A stretch of DNA of 64,000 nucleotides from Sarocladium kiliense. Taxonomy: Eukaryota > Ascomycota > Sordariomycetes > Hypocreales > Sarocladiaceae. Both the position numbers and the translations under genes were made by a program. Positions 1 through 10,191 of this stretch are shown in pieces (the stretch's first letter is position 1; every line of letters starts with the position of its first letter). The notes below the pieces were generated by a model. The model saw only the letters and a list, made by a program, of their open reading frames with translations. It made no database searches and was not told the origin of the DNA. The stretch spans positions 682,001 through 746,000 of the forward strand of contig JAUZTG010000041.1 of the NCBI GenBank assembly GCA_030734395.1, in the 5' to 3' direction.

Positions 1-160
1 TAACTAACAGGGTTGTAAAATAACTCATGAGTGAACTCAAAATTCACTCACTGAATCCCGTGCAGGGCTGTGAAATTCAGTCATAAGTTAAACTCATTGA
101 GTTACTAGTTGAGTTAGTAGTTTTATTAACTTATTAAGTCATGAGTTACTAATCAACTTA

Positions 161-185
161 TTGAGTTAATACTTGAGTTAGTAAA
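161..185 (+). repeat. 25-nt direct repeat, copy 1
   Basis: This 25-nt stretch, starting TTGAGTTAATACTTG and ending TTAGTAAA, recurs exactly at 1308-1332. It is the clearest exact long-distance repeat I found in the AT-rich block. Confidence 0.8.
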
Positions 186-1120
186 TTAATTAACTAATAA
201 GTAGTTAATTAAGAGCTTATAGCTTAGTGAGTTATGAGGTATTAAGTCAGTTAAAATTAACTTGATACTTATCTCTTTAAAAGATTGTAACAGACTATGA
301 TAACTCACTGAGTCAGGTAGGGAGCTATTTTATAATAAGACTAATATTTGAAGATCTCCATTTAAAGGTCTCCTCTTCTCTTTTTAGATATTAAGATAAG
401 GAAAAGAGAATTGAGCACCTATAACAATCTTCCTCTATGCCGCGCCTCTAAGCCGCACCTGATTCATACCCGACTCTTATATAGGTCAGACTAATCTCTC
501 CAGTGCGACTTCCCTTGTTGCAAAAATAGCTTATTCTAGTATAAAACTAGTAAAACTAAGTATTACTTTTATTCATCACCAGTTAGTATATATTTACTCA
601 TAGGCTCTATATTAAAAACTATTAATTAGGTAATGTGAGTCGCTTAGTGAGTTAGTAATTGCGTTTAAAGTTATGAGTACTATTTAAGTTAAGACTTTTA
701 TTAACTCATTGAGGTAGTCAACTAGTTCACTAACTACTATAGTTAAATGCAACCTATTAACTACATTAGTCATGGTTTGAGTTACTATAACTACTAACTA
801 ATATGATTAGGAGTTACTACTTCTTATATTAGTTAGTAACTGTCATAGCTAATTGCTAATTAATGTAGTTAATTAAGTACAGTTTATAGCGTAGTTAGTG
901 TAGTTGCTACTAACTATACTATGATAAATTAATTAATGGCTATTTTTATATTATAAATAGCTCATATGTAGTTTAAATAGCTTCGTAGTTAACTAATTAA
1001 GAGCTAGTTATACTTATAATTTGTATGATCAATGGCTCATATAAGCTGATATATGTGTTTATTTATACCTGTAGTTATTACCAGGCTTGTGAACTGAGTA
1101 CGTAGTTAGTTGCACTGAGT

Positions 1121-1164
1121 GTAGTTACTACGTAGTTATTTTTTACCAACTACGTAGTAACTAC
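1121..1164. repeat. Perfect 17-bp inverted repeat (hairpin)
   Basis: The left arm (1121-1137, GTAGTTACTACGTAGTT) and right arm (1148-1164) are exact reverse complements, separated by the 10-nt spacer ATTTTTTACC. Each arm also contains the small palindrome ACTACGTAGT. It could form a cruciform or hairpin. Its function is unknown. Confidence 0.85.
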
Positions 1165-1307
1165 GTAAGATAATGAATAGATATAATAAGGTTAAATAAG
1201 CTATTAATGTTATAATAATAAATTAGTTATAGATAATAAAAATATAATTCTAAAATGCTTATATTTTTAATAATATACCCCGGGTTGTGAAATTAGCTCA
1301 TAACTCA

Positions 1308-1332
1308 TTGAGTTAATACTTGAGTTAGTAAA
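1308..1332 (+). repeat. 25-nt direct repeat, copy 2
   Basis: Exact second copy of the 161-185 repeat. Here it directly follows a GGGTTGTGAAATTAGCTCATAACTCA module starting near 1281; similar modules lie near positions 8 and 63, upstream of the first copy. Confidence 0.8.
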
Positions 1333-2370
1333 ATAAGTACAGTATAAACTATAGTCAATTAACTATTGTGGTTAGTTGGAGTAGTCAGTTAAGTACAGTA
1401 CTCTAACTACAACCCTCTTTCACAACCCTGGTTACAGTTGTACTTAGCACTTTTACTAACTACTCTAGTGATATTTCACAACTCTGGTCTGCAGACACTA
1501 TAAACTACAGCCCTGCGAAGGACTTACTATAGTTACCATACGTTCTATGTACTTGTTTATAGGGCTAAAACAAGACTTATACTGTTAACTTTATTACTTC
1601 AGTAGCCTCCGCTAACAGTTGATGTAGTCTATGATAACTATAATAACTTCAAGACTAATTAGTTCCCATTCCAGTAGTTAGCAAGTTCACTAAGTATATA
1701 CATAGCTACTATCTGTTGATGACGGCTATAAATTAACATATTTCGTAGGATTACTAAATGAACATCTCGGTAATATTGATAATTAGTAGTCAGCTTTGAA
1801 TACTGTATCTAGTGTAGTCAGTTCACTAATATAGTATAATTATAAACTAATTACACAACCCTGCTTCATAGTTACTATAAATTACAGCCCCATAGCTACT
1901 GCAATAACTACAGGTCTCCTTAAACCTATTTTGTTTAATTCTAGGGCAGTTATCGGGAAGTAGTAACTAGTAGTCACCGATCGCTCCTAGAGTTGTATAC
2001 ATAGTTCACAGCTAAATGTATAAGGTGGGAAAAAATTAATTATTTTCTATTCGAGTTCTGCATGAAGCTTTGAGTGGTCGCTTGATTGCTAAATTTACTC
2101 ACAATACCTCTGCGTGAAACTACGATAGTAGGTCCAACACACTGTCATTCTTATAGCTTGGGGGGCCTTAAGGTCTTGGCACATTAGAAGTATGATTCTG
2201 TAGTATATTTTATATAATATGTAACGAGGGAAGCCGGACGGGAGAGATTGGTCTGACTTATATGAGAGTCAGGTATGAGTTAAACATAACGCAGAGATAT
2301 AATATAAACTAAGATTATTTTAAATATTTAACTATAATAGTTATTTTAATAATATAATAAATTAAATCAA

Positions 2371-2402
2371 GACCCTAACCCTGTTTGACCCTAACCCTGC
2401 CT
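2371..2402. repeat. Two interstitial telomere-like motifs
   Basis: The sequence GACCCTAACCCTG occurs twice with a 16-nt period (CCCTAACCCT at 2373-2382 and 2389-2398). CCCTAA/TTAGGG is the usual telomere repeat of filamentous ascomycetes. Only about one and a half units are present per copy, so this is a trace and not an array. Confidence 0.6.
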
Positions 2403-2930
2403 GTATGCACAAATCAAATAGCATATGTACTAGGTGTTATATTCAGCTGGGCATAAGCCTATCCTAGAGTGAGATTTTTGCCTAGAATATCATAATTTCA
2501 GCTTTTAATGTTTGATTTCTCGATGTCCTCGTTGTGACAGCGAAGTGAGAGTCAGTACCACCTGGAGTTAGGGGCGAGTCAGTGAGTAGTCGGGACCGGG
2601 TTATAGGAAATTATTCCAATTCCTAAACCTATCACTCTATGTGTGGATATCTGCCTACAGAAAGGAAGCTGAGAGGGCGCCTCAAACACGCCGCCTGTCA
2701 ACTGACCTGAACTTTCTAGTACACCCGTGGAAAACTACGTATAGTCTTGTCAGGTTGCAAAGTGACGCAGGTGTATATAAGAGAGCGAGAAGCATAATAG
2801 AATAAATTTATTACTAATCAAAGGGTAGTTTTAATGATATTTATGCCTAACCTGTTTAAATTGACTTATATCTTCTCTCTTTTTTATCCTTATCTTTTTA
2901 TATTAGCGAAGCGTAAATGTATTCCCGGTG

Positions 2931-3425
2931 AATAGGTAATGCCCTCGCGAAGTATGCGGCATCCAGGGTAGCCGTGGATTTGAACCTCGATTCTTCGTAT
3001 GCAAAGAAGTTGGTCTAGGGTGTACCTTCCCACATGCTACAATTGGTCTGATATGCGTAGTGACTGTGTGGTATGGATTCCAGCGGATCCTCAGGCACTT
3101 TTCCTACTACACCGTATCGTCTCTGGGCACGCCGCCGCAGAGTATTAAAGTCTACATTGTGGCTCGTCTTTCGCGTTGTTCAGTTGACCACTGGTCCTGT
3201 AGATCTGCGGCCTTCACGAGAGGGCAAAGAGAGCGTGTGCTAATGGTATGGGAAGCGCGTACAACCCAACTTACGGGTCTCGGGTAACCAACCGCATTCG
3301 ATGACAGATCCGTTGTACCCTACATCATCGGTCGACGAATGACTCAGCATGATTTAGACGGGAGCTGGTCAATGGTTTTCTCGTTCCCAAACAACAAACA
3401 TAGCCACTCGTTCACGAGTGCGACA
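2931..3425. other. Transition DNA upstream of the first gene
   Basis: Base composition becomes balanced here. A degenerate tRNA-like stretch lies at about 2966-3027 on the minus strand (see findings). Short open frames here look random. The proximal part presumably holds the promoter and leader of the alpha/beta hydrolase gene. Confidence 0.5.
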
Positions 3426-4620
3426 ATGTCACTTTCTCGCGCGCCGCATTGGCGTCAGTCTTTCCGGATATATGGATTGTTGACTTTCACTGCGAAGTAC
3501 TCACAAACTACCGTGGTTCGTCCCTTGGCCTACGATTTGCACCAACCTCCAAAAAGCACAGGAGCACCCTCAAACCCCATCTTGTTCCTGCATGGTCTTT
3601 TTGGATCCAAGAAGAACAATAGAGGGATCAGCAGGTATGGCCACTACGGAAATTTACGGTTGTCATTCATCACTCACACAAGCTCCAGAGCCCTGGCCAG
3701 AGACCTCGGCAGACCAGTTTATGCTCTCGTAAGTTGACAAGATCCGTGACAAATATGATGTTTTCGGAGGAGCAATGATGTGTGCTAATGCGGTCACCAT
3801 GTGGCAGGATTTACGCAACCACGGAGAGTCACCCCACGCTGCCCAGCATGATTACAACGTTATGTCGCAGGATGTATCATGTTTCATCCAGGACATGAAC
3901 TTAGGACAGCCTACCATCATTGGTCATTCAATGTTTGTCTCAACCATGTCAACGAGAAAGTGCCTGTATAGCTGATGTCAAGGGATGGCAGGGGCGCGAA
4001 AACAGCCATGACACTCGCTCTCAATTCGCCTGAGCTTGTGTCCGACATTGTTGCTGTCGACAACGCCCCAGTCGATGTCACACTAAGTCGTGATTTTCCT
4101 AAATATGTGCGTGCAATGAAGAAGATACAGGATGCACAGACAACACGCCAGGCCGAGGCAGATCGAATACTCGAGGAAGTCGAGAAGGTACGTAGTCCCT
4201 GCGTCGTTGGTGACACTCGGCTGACCCAAACCAAGTCATTGCCTATCCGCCAATTCCTGCTAGGCAACCTCTTTCGAGAGCCAGGCGAGAAGGTCCAAAA
4301 GTTTCGCATTCCCCTTGACATACTGGGGCGATCGCTTGATAACCTTGGCGACTTCCCATTCAAAGATCCTAGCGTCATTCGCTTCGAGAAACCCGCCCTT
4401 TTTGTTCGGGGTACGCAGAGCAAATATGTGCCAGACGATGTTTTGCCACTGATAGGCCGCTTCTTTCCACGCTTCAGGCTGTCAGATATCGATGCTGGAC
4501 ATTGGCTCATATCCGAACAGCCTGAGGCATTCAGACAAGGTAAGTACATGTGCCTTCGTTCCTGATCGTTCGTGCTAATCACCATCAGCGGTTGTTGAAT
4601 TCTTGACACCTGTTGATTAA
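3426..4620 (+). CDS. Mitochondrial alpha/beta hydrolase, ABHD11/Imo32-like
   Basis: An alpha/beta-hydrolase-fold serine hydrolase of the ABHD11/YbfF family; fungal members are usually mitochondrial and their substrates are poorly defined. Joining the exons gives LFLHGLFGSKKN (HG oxyanion motif, about residue 54), VYALDLRNHGESPH, and the nucleophile elbow GHSMGA with Ser at about residue 124. The catalytic His lies near the C-terminus in DAGHWLISE. Five introns fit: 3636-3684, 3729-3807, 3933-3991, 4189-4235 and 4540-4588; the last exon reads RQAVVEFLTPVD-stop. I chose the ATG at 3426 because it gives a basic, Ser/Arg-rich, presequence-like N-terminus; an in-frame ATG at 3339 would add 29 residues. 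It is the first intact gene next to the AT-rich block and shows no decay. The family call is firm; the substrate is unknown. Confidence 0.85.
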
Positions 4621-4981
4621 GCGGTCGACGACCTCAACATGTGACCCGAGGCATGGAATGAGAGGGATGTACTATGACGAGTCAAATTGGAGAATGGTTG
4701 GCATATAGAGTAGCGAACATAGACATGTGCCTTTAGAAACCGCACCGGCGTCTATGGCGCAATTAACAACCGCGAAATTCTATACATTCACAGCGGGGAA
4801 CATAAAGACATCACATGCAGGGAGCTTGAAACTTAACCGGACTTGGGTCCATTTCGAAGGAATAAACCTGATCCCTTTCCGTCCTTGATGCTGCGCCGTT
4901 TGCAAAGACCGAAACAATGTCGAGAAGTGACGGGGCGTCCAGAAAGCCCCTCTTCTATTCATCCACACAAACCACTTTCAT
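4621..4981. other. Intergenic, between convergent genes
   Basis: Shared 3' flank of the hydrolase (plus strand) and eS1 (minus strand) genes. I see no gene here. Confidence 0.6.
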
Positions 4982-6014
4982 TTAAACCTCCTCCAAGACG
5001 CGCTCCTTGAACTCCCGCTCAACCTTTTGTCCCTGGTCATCCGTACCAGACTCGCCGTGGAGAGCCATAAGAGCACCGAGGTCGAACTTGGGCGACTTGA
5101 GGAGCTTAACCTTGCGGATGTGGACCTATCGCGGCGATGGATTAGTAGCTTTCCTCCCAATGGCACGTGATAATGAGACATCAGGAAAGTACGTACGTGC
5201 TGGAGGGGGTAGATGCCCTGTGTCGACTTCTCAATCTCGCGGCCGATGACCTCGGGGATGAGCTTTGACGTGAGCTGGGTGAGGGTGCAGCTGGAAGCCT
5301 CGCGCTGAATGATGTCGGTCATCTTGCGGCGGATCGCACGGATCTGGGAGGAGGCAGCGTAGGTGGTCTTCTTGATCTGGTTCGGGCGACGCTTGGTGAA
5401 GGCAATAGCGAACATGCGGATGAGGTAGTCGTCGGTGGTCTTGACGGTGACGTTGGCCTCAATCAGAGTCTGCCACTTGCGAACGAGGGATCGGAGCTTG
5501 TCGGAGGTGAAGTCGAGTCCGTGGAAGTTGGTAAGGCAGTTCTTGCCCTGAACTTCGTCAACCCTCAGGCGAACCTTACGGAACGCATGATCCTCATCCT
5601 TCTGGAGGTCAGCGAGGGAGACCTCGAGGATACGTCCCTTGAGCGCATCGTTCGCGTTCTTGAGACCAGTCGTGCGGTTCACAAGAGTCTTGCCAACACT
5701 AGAAATCCGTCAGATATTGCTCGAGTACTTGGCTTCGCATGCGGAATCCGTCTCGGAATCGAACTCACTCTCGAACGGCGAAAGGCGCAGGGGCCTATAA
5801 GGGCAGTTAGCGACATATTCCACGCCTCTCCCACGGGTTGTGCCCTGATGATTGTATCATACCTTGATGGAGTACCAGTCCTTGCGAGAGAAGGGGTCCA
5901 CGGTCTTCTTCTTCAGGCCCTTCTTGCCCTTGGAGAGTCTCTTGTTCCTGTCGAAGGTCAATAAATGACATGAATTGGGCGGTTGTGTTGCGATTCTTAC
6001 TTTCCAACAGCCAT
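4982..6014 (-). CDS. RPS1: 40S ribosomal protein eS1 (S3a)
   Basis: A structural protein of the small ribosomal subunit near the mRNA exit. The spliced protein starts MAVGKNKRLSKGKKGLKKK, continues with DPFSRKDWYSIKAPAPFAVR and VGKTLVNR, and ends LHGESGTDDQGQKVEREF...LEEV, all as expected for eS1 at the usual length of about 255 residues. There are four introns. The first follows only 14 coding nt (ATGGCTGTTGGAAA, 6001-6014), a layout common in ribosomal protein genes. Others lie at about 5795-5862 (two introns flanking the short APAPFAVR exon) and after STQGIYPLQH near 5200. The basic N-terminus is typical. Confidence is high. Confidence 0.96.
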
Positions 6015-7581
6015 GATTGCCGGCCAATGTGTGAGCAGTTGGAGAACCGAAAAGTTGCAGACGGCAAGATGTGGAGGGGAAATAATTTCACTTGTGTGTG
6101 CCTCGAATTAGACCTAAGGTCTGTGGCAGCGGAGCAAAGTTGATCCCTTGGAATCACGTGACAAGATGAAATCGCCACACCACATTGGGAGTCTTTCCCC
6201 TGGTTCAAACCAAGCTAGGCCTCTTTCAGATGCACCCACTCTACCAAGCGTACAACATATTTTCAAACGGTCGCTATTGACGATGTAGTAATATATTGGA
6301 AGATATTTACACAAGACTCAACACAAGGGCTCAAGTCGTATCGCGGCATGTAGATTTGCGACCTGGCTCTGCCGGTACTTGGTACCAGGCCATCTCTCGG
6401 AATGAACAAGGCATGTGAAGAAGGTCCTGTACCAGAACTCCCTCTGTGTGAAGGGTCGTCACGACATGACATCCGCCAATCTTCATCAGCATTCATTTCC
6501 CGCAATCAAGTGTCATCACTCTCGAGACTCGGAAAGCTGAAGTAGCAAGGCCCTTGAACCAGTTTTCTTTTAGCATGGGTTTACTCAAGCGCTCATCCAT
6601 ACACAGGTAGCTTACCGTGATGTGTCGGACTTGCCAGCCCACTTTGGCTTTGTGTGGTGAGACCCAGACCTCCATTCTCCACGGTCTTGCTTCCAGCCGC
6701 CTCGCTCCGTGGTTCCGCCAGCATAATTGTTGTTTCAGCTTGCGTTGGAGCATCAACAACTCGGCTGAGCAATTCGGCTGCTGTTCTTGACGTCAAAGGT
6801 CCGACTAAAGCACCCTGCATGCCGCCTTCGCATGCTGTAATTGAGGGCTCCGTGATGCTGGCTCGTAGTAATCTGGGCCGTTGGCGTCTAGCCCCTTGGC
6901 TGGCTGAGTCCCGTCGCTCTCCTGGGCCGTATGACTGCCGCCGGGGTGGCGAATGAAACATTTCCCCTTGCGCAAAGTCGTCTCTTATGCTTGGTTGAGT
7001 GAAGGGCCCTGTTCTGAAGTCGTGACCTCGATTGCCGCGAAGACTTTGGATGGATTATGATGGATCATGGAGCAACGACTATCATGTGCGGTCATGGCTT
7101 ACTTTGAATCAGCATGCTATGCAAGCCGGTATGGGTGCGTCGAGGGACGGATGCCAGGTGTTTGTAGATGCATGGCCAACTCAGTCTGGGTTGGGCACAC
7201 ATGCCGATGTTTCTGCATTGCATGGCCCATCCTACACTATGGTGTTGCGGGGCGGCCTGGCCAGCTGTCCGCAGCGTTTATCTTGGCCACACAGGTCTTC
7301 GCGATGCCCCATACAGTCACGTAGTAAGCCCAAATGAACAAGAATGGGCTGCATTGTGTAGACCTAGACGGGTTGCTACGCTAATGTAGTGGCTTCACAC
7401 CGACACAACACGCTGCATCCACATGGAGAACATCTCGGCCCAACCTTTGTCAGCGCTTTGCCCCCCTCGGGTAGAAAATAAGGGATCCGATCCTATACCT
7501 CGTTTTCCACATGGACCACTAGCTGTACCCCAGTTCAGAACGTACCTTCCACCGCCGAACTCAGGATTTATCGGAGCCGGC
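6015..7581. other. 1.57-kb intergenic region
   Basis: Lies between the eS1 start and the URC1 stop. Several frames of 60-120 codons overlap one another on both strands, but none has a recognisable motif or good splice structure. The part near 6015-6300 should carry the eS1 promoter. I find no gene. Confidence 0.5.
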
Positions 7582-10191
7582 TCAATGGTCGATGCTGTAG
7601 GCATGTTAACAGGACTAAATGGTGGTGACAAAGTCGTAACAACTTACTCCTCCCACATTCTTCCCTGCACAGCCTCAAGCTCTTCGGCAGTCATGCGCTT
7701 TCCAGAGGTGAAGTAACCTTGGGTTACGGAATCAGGCTACCATGCAATCTCGAAAGGTTTTTTTCACTGGGCTCACCTGCAGTGATCTTTGCATCAATCT
7801 CAACCCTTGAGTCGGCTGGGATGAGTGACTCTGGGAGCTCTACACGTTCGTGGATGGGAATGCTGCGAATGTAAGGAGTCTGAAAACGTCATGGGGAGGA
7901 AGACGACTAACCCTTGCCCAACGATCGCGTCATGTTTCATGCTTTACTTGTGTCAGAATTACATGGAAAGTACCAGACGCTGGGCGAACTCACTTGCTCA
8001 TGCTGAGCATCCTGTCGATCTTCTTTATGCCAAGCCAATGAAGGATATCTGGCATAAGGGCCTGGAAGCGCATATCCTTAACGCCGGCGATGTTCTCCGT
8101 CCGCTTGAAGTAGTCAGAAGCTCGATCAGCGCCTCTCTTTCGTGCATTGTAAACCACTTTACTACGCAGTCAGCCATCTGACAATGCGTTGCTCTTATAT
8201 CAATCAAGAGAAGGTCTGACGCACAATACTGTCGGTGACCGTCAACAAGCATCCAATGAGCGGCAGTTTGCATAACACACCTTGGTTACCTCGCCCAATG
8301 CTCTGCCTTCTTTGCGGAAGTAAATAACCACTCCGCTACCACCGTTCTGTGCCTCTTTGACAGCTTCTTCGATACCGAAGAGGAGGTATGGACGACAGGT
8401 GCAGATGTCAGACCCAAAGACATCGCTACCATTGCACTTTGTCGTGTCAGATCGTAAAACCACGGGGTTGGGTGAGACGAACCTCATCATGGATTCGAAG
8501 AGACAGGCGGACGGATTCATCGGACATCTTTGCAGGGTCACCAAAACAGTACACGGTGAGGCCCCCTACAAATGATAAGCATCGTGAATCTGGTAGTGCG
8601 CCGATCATCACCTACCAATCGGTGGCAGGAATAATTTGATGTCGCCTCGAGTGATAAGCTGTTTTGTCAATTTCGCAATTTGTGTGCGCTGTTTCATGTG
8701 TATTACATACCTCGGGATAGCTACCGCCAGTGTGTTCGAACAGAGAACGGCGTAATGTTCCCTCATCTGAATCTGGTCAGAACTCCCCCGTCATAAGGGT
8801 GAGGTCGTTCTCACCGATGCCAAACCTCTCGGCAACGCCAGGAAGATACCAGACCTGGGAAGAATGAGCATAGGAAACTGCCCCAATGTAGAGAATACAA
8901 TACATACAGGCTCAACAGCAAATTTGGTCACGGCCAGCTCGCCAAGGTCGTTAAGACAAACCTTGCCATCAGGGACCCTTCAGAAGTTAGGGTTAGGCTG
9001 TACAAGTCCATGGATGTTCCACCTACAGCCTTCCGCACCGTACGCTTTCCTCCAACTCGGGAAGCTGGACTTGTGTCAGATTATGCGCCAAATGTCAATG
9101 GAGCCCAACAAGGTTCTCAGCATACCTTCATGTGAGCTTTGGTGACTGCGATCGTGGGACGTATATCCACTGATTTGGTTAACAAGATCGCGGGTTTTAA
9201 CGTTCTGAGCTGCGGTAGCCAACCCACCCTGATCACGCGCAATGACATCCTTGAATGTCCAAGGAGCGAGATGCCCCCATGGATCCATTGCTACGATCTT
9301 CTTTCGATCGCCCCAAGCCGGGAACGGGCCAATGTTCGCTGCTGGCTCGGTATTCGTGAAATCGGGCCTTACTGCGTGAGCATCAAGTCGCTAGTTGGGG
9401 CCGTCCTTTCTCCACGCACCTGTGATCTACCGTGATCTCTTTGCTTGCAACGGCCAAGGCGTAATAAATTGAATACGATCCGCCGCTGATTGAGAAACGT
9501 GAGTACAGGATATTTGATAGTGTCATGTTCGGACAGGTGGACATACTGAGCTGAGTAGGTTAGTCAATGTTGTCAAACAGATGGATTTCAACTGTCCGCG
9601 AGCGAACCATGCTCCCACTGCTTACCTCCAATGGCTACCGCGCACGCACAATAGTTAGCCCACTTGCAAACAAGCTGATGTCTTGAACTGAACCTACCAT
9701 TTCGACGCCGAATAGACGACTGGCTGCGAGAAACCACTACAGGTCCGCGCTTGAGGGGATCCGCGTTTCCCCAGTCCATCGACAGAGGGTCGATCCCAAT
9801 TTGTTTAGGGTACGTGCTGTAGTCCGTGAGCGATATGCGGAGGAAACCCCGGAAGACAGTCCCTGTAGGCATATACTCACGTCAAAATGATGCGGGACGT
9901 GATCCCACCTTGACGGTCTGATGCGCTGGAAGGGGGAGACACTGGTACAGCATTCTTTCCCGAATCTTCTATTGAGGAGAGATTGTTGCGGGTTTCAATG
10001 ACAGCTGGAGTGCCACCTTGTTTCTGCTCGTCTTGATCCAGCAGCCGATGGGGTTCGGTTTCGGTTGCCAGTGCAGGGTTTCCAACTCGCCTTGTCAAAG
10101 CCTCAATGGCAGCTTGGAGCGCCGCCTGCTTCTGCTGTACATCTAAGAGCAGATCTCCCACGATTGGGTCCTGTGGTCTACTAGAGTCCAT
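7582..10191 (-). CDS. URC1: Uracil catabolism protein 1, GTP cyclohydrolase II-like, with about 20 exons
   Basis: Related to GTP cyclohydrolase II but belonging to the Urc1 clade, which works in a uracil breakdown route of fungi and bacteria; the exact reaction is not settled. The spliced protein shows RIILTTYPKQIGIDPL, NAIGAHGGSYSIYYALAVAS, the HRPDFTNT motif, VAMDPWG, VEPVWYLPGVAERFG, SLFEHTGGSYPE and FLPPIGGLTVYCFGDPAK. The Zn site C-x10-C-x-C lies in CNGSDVFGSDICTC and is followed by GVVIYFRKEGRALGEVTK, YLVYNARKRG and a C-terminal GRMWEDIDH. I count 19 introns. The first exons are 9881-10191, 9698-9816, 9626-9634 (9 nt), 9547-9550 (4 nt), 9420-9485, 9228-9367 and 9126-9169; their phases add up exactly. 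A third micro-exon (TATT) lies at 8225-8228. An apparent stop (TAA) after MWEE is inside the last intron. The start at 10191 gives a variable N-terminus. Confidence 0.9.
8225..8228 (-). other. Second 4-nt micro-exon of URC1
   Basis: On the minus strand: caccgacag|TATT|gtgcgtcag. It joins EVTK to VYNARKRG through Y and L, giving EVTKYLVYNARKRG, the expected family sequence. The next acceptor is the weaker TAAAG. Confidence 0.75.
9547..9550 (-). other. 4-nt micro-exon of URC1
   Basis: On the minus strand the local sequence is ttgactaacctactcag|CTCA|gtatgtcc: a perfect branch site and acceptor, four coding bases, and a consensus donor. Including it restores GAHGGSYS, the family motif, and keeps the downstream frame. 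Confidence 0.85.
9626..9634 (-). other. 9-nt micro-exon of URC1
   Basis: On the minus strand: gcgcggtag|CCATTGGAG|gtaagcag. The nine bases supply A-I-G of RNAIGAHGG. An upstream GGGCTAACT provides a branch site. Confidence 0.85.

Larger units (their letters stand above)
1..2930. repeat. AT-rich, gene-free repeat block (subtelomere-like)
   Basis: About 2.9 kb of strongly AT-rich DNA with no credible coding region in any frame. It is built from recurring short words such as GAGTTAGTAA, TAGTTAACTA and AACTCATTGAG. It also holds a dispersed module resembling CAGGGTTGTGAAAT (at 8, 63, 1281, and in reverse at 1418, 1471 and 1853). TpA steps are very frequent, which fits repeat-induced point mutation or similar decay, but I computed no index. 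Composition changes to gene-like DNA at about 2.9-3.0 kb. An old mutated transposon array or a subtelomeric spacer are both possible. Confidence 0.75.

Noticed and set aside
1..3300. CRISPR-like array or integron-like repeats in the AT-rich block
   Set aside because: Repeats are irregular in spacing and length, and the window is eukaryotic. No array structure is present.
6593..6961. Minus-strand frame of 122 codons upstream of eS1
   Set aside because: Overlapped by a 100-codon frame on the other strand over the same bases. No splice structure or motif supports a gene.
7032..7337. Plus-strand frames in three overlapping phases
   Set aside because: Three overlapping frames of similar length point to a chance lack of stops; none resembles a known protein.
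7635..7637. Apparent URC1 stop codon after MWEE
   Set aside because: GAGTAAGT is a donor; splicing to the acceptor near 7595 gives the family C-terminus WEDIDH followed by TGA.
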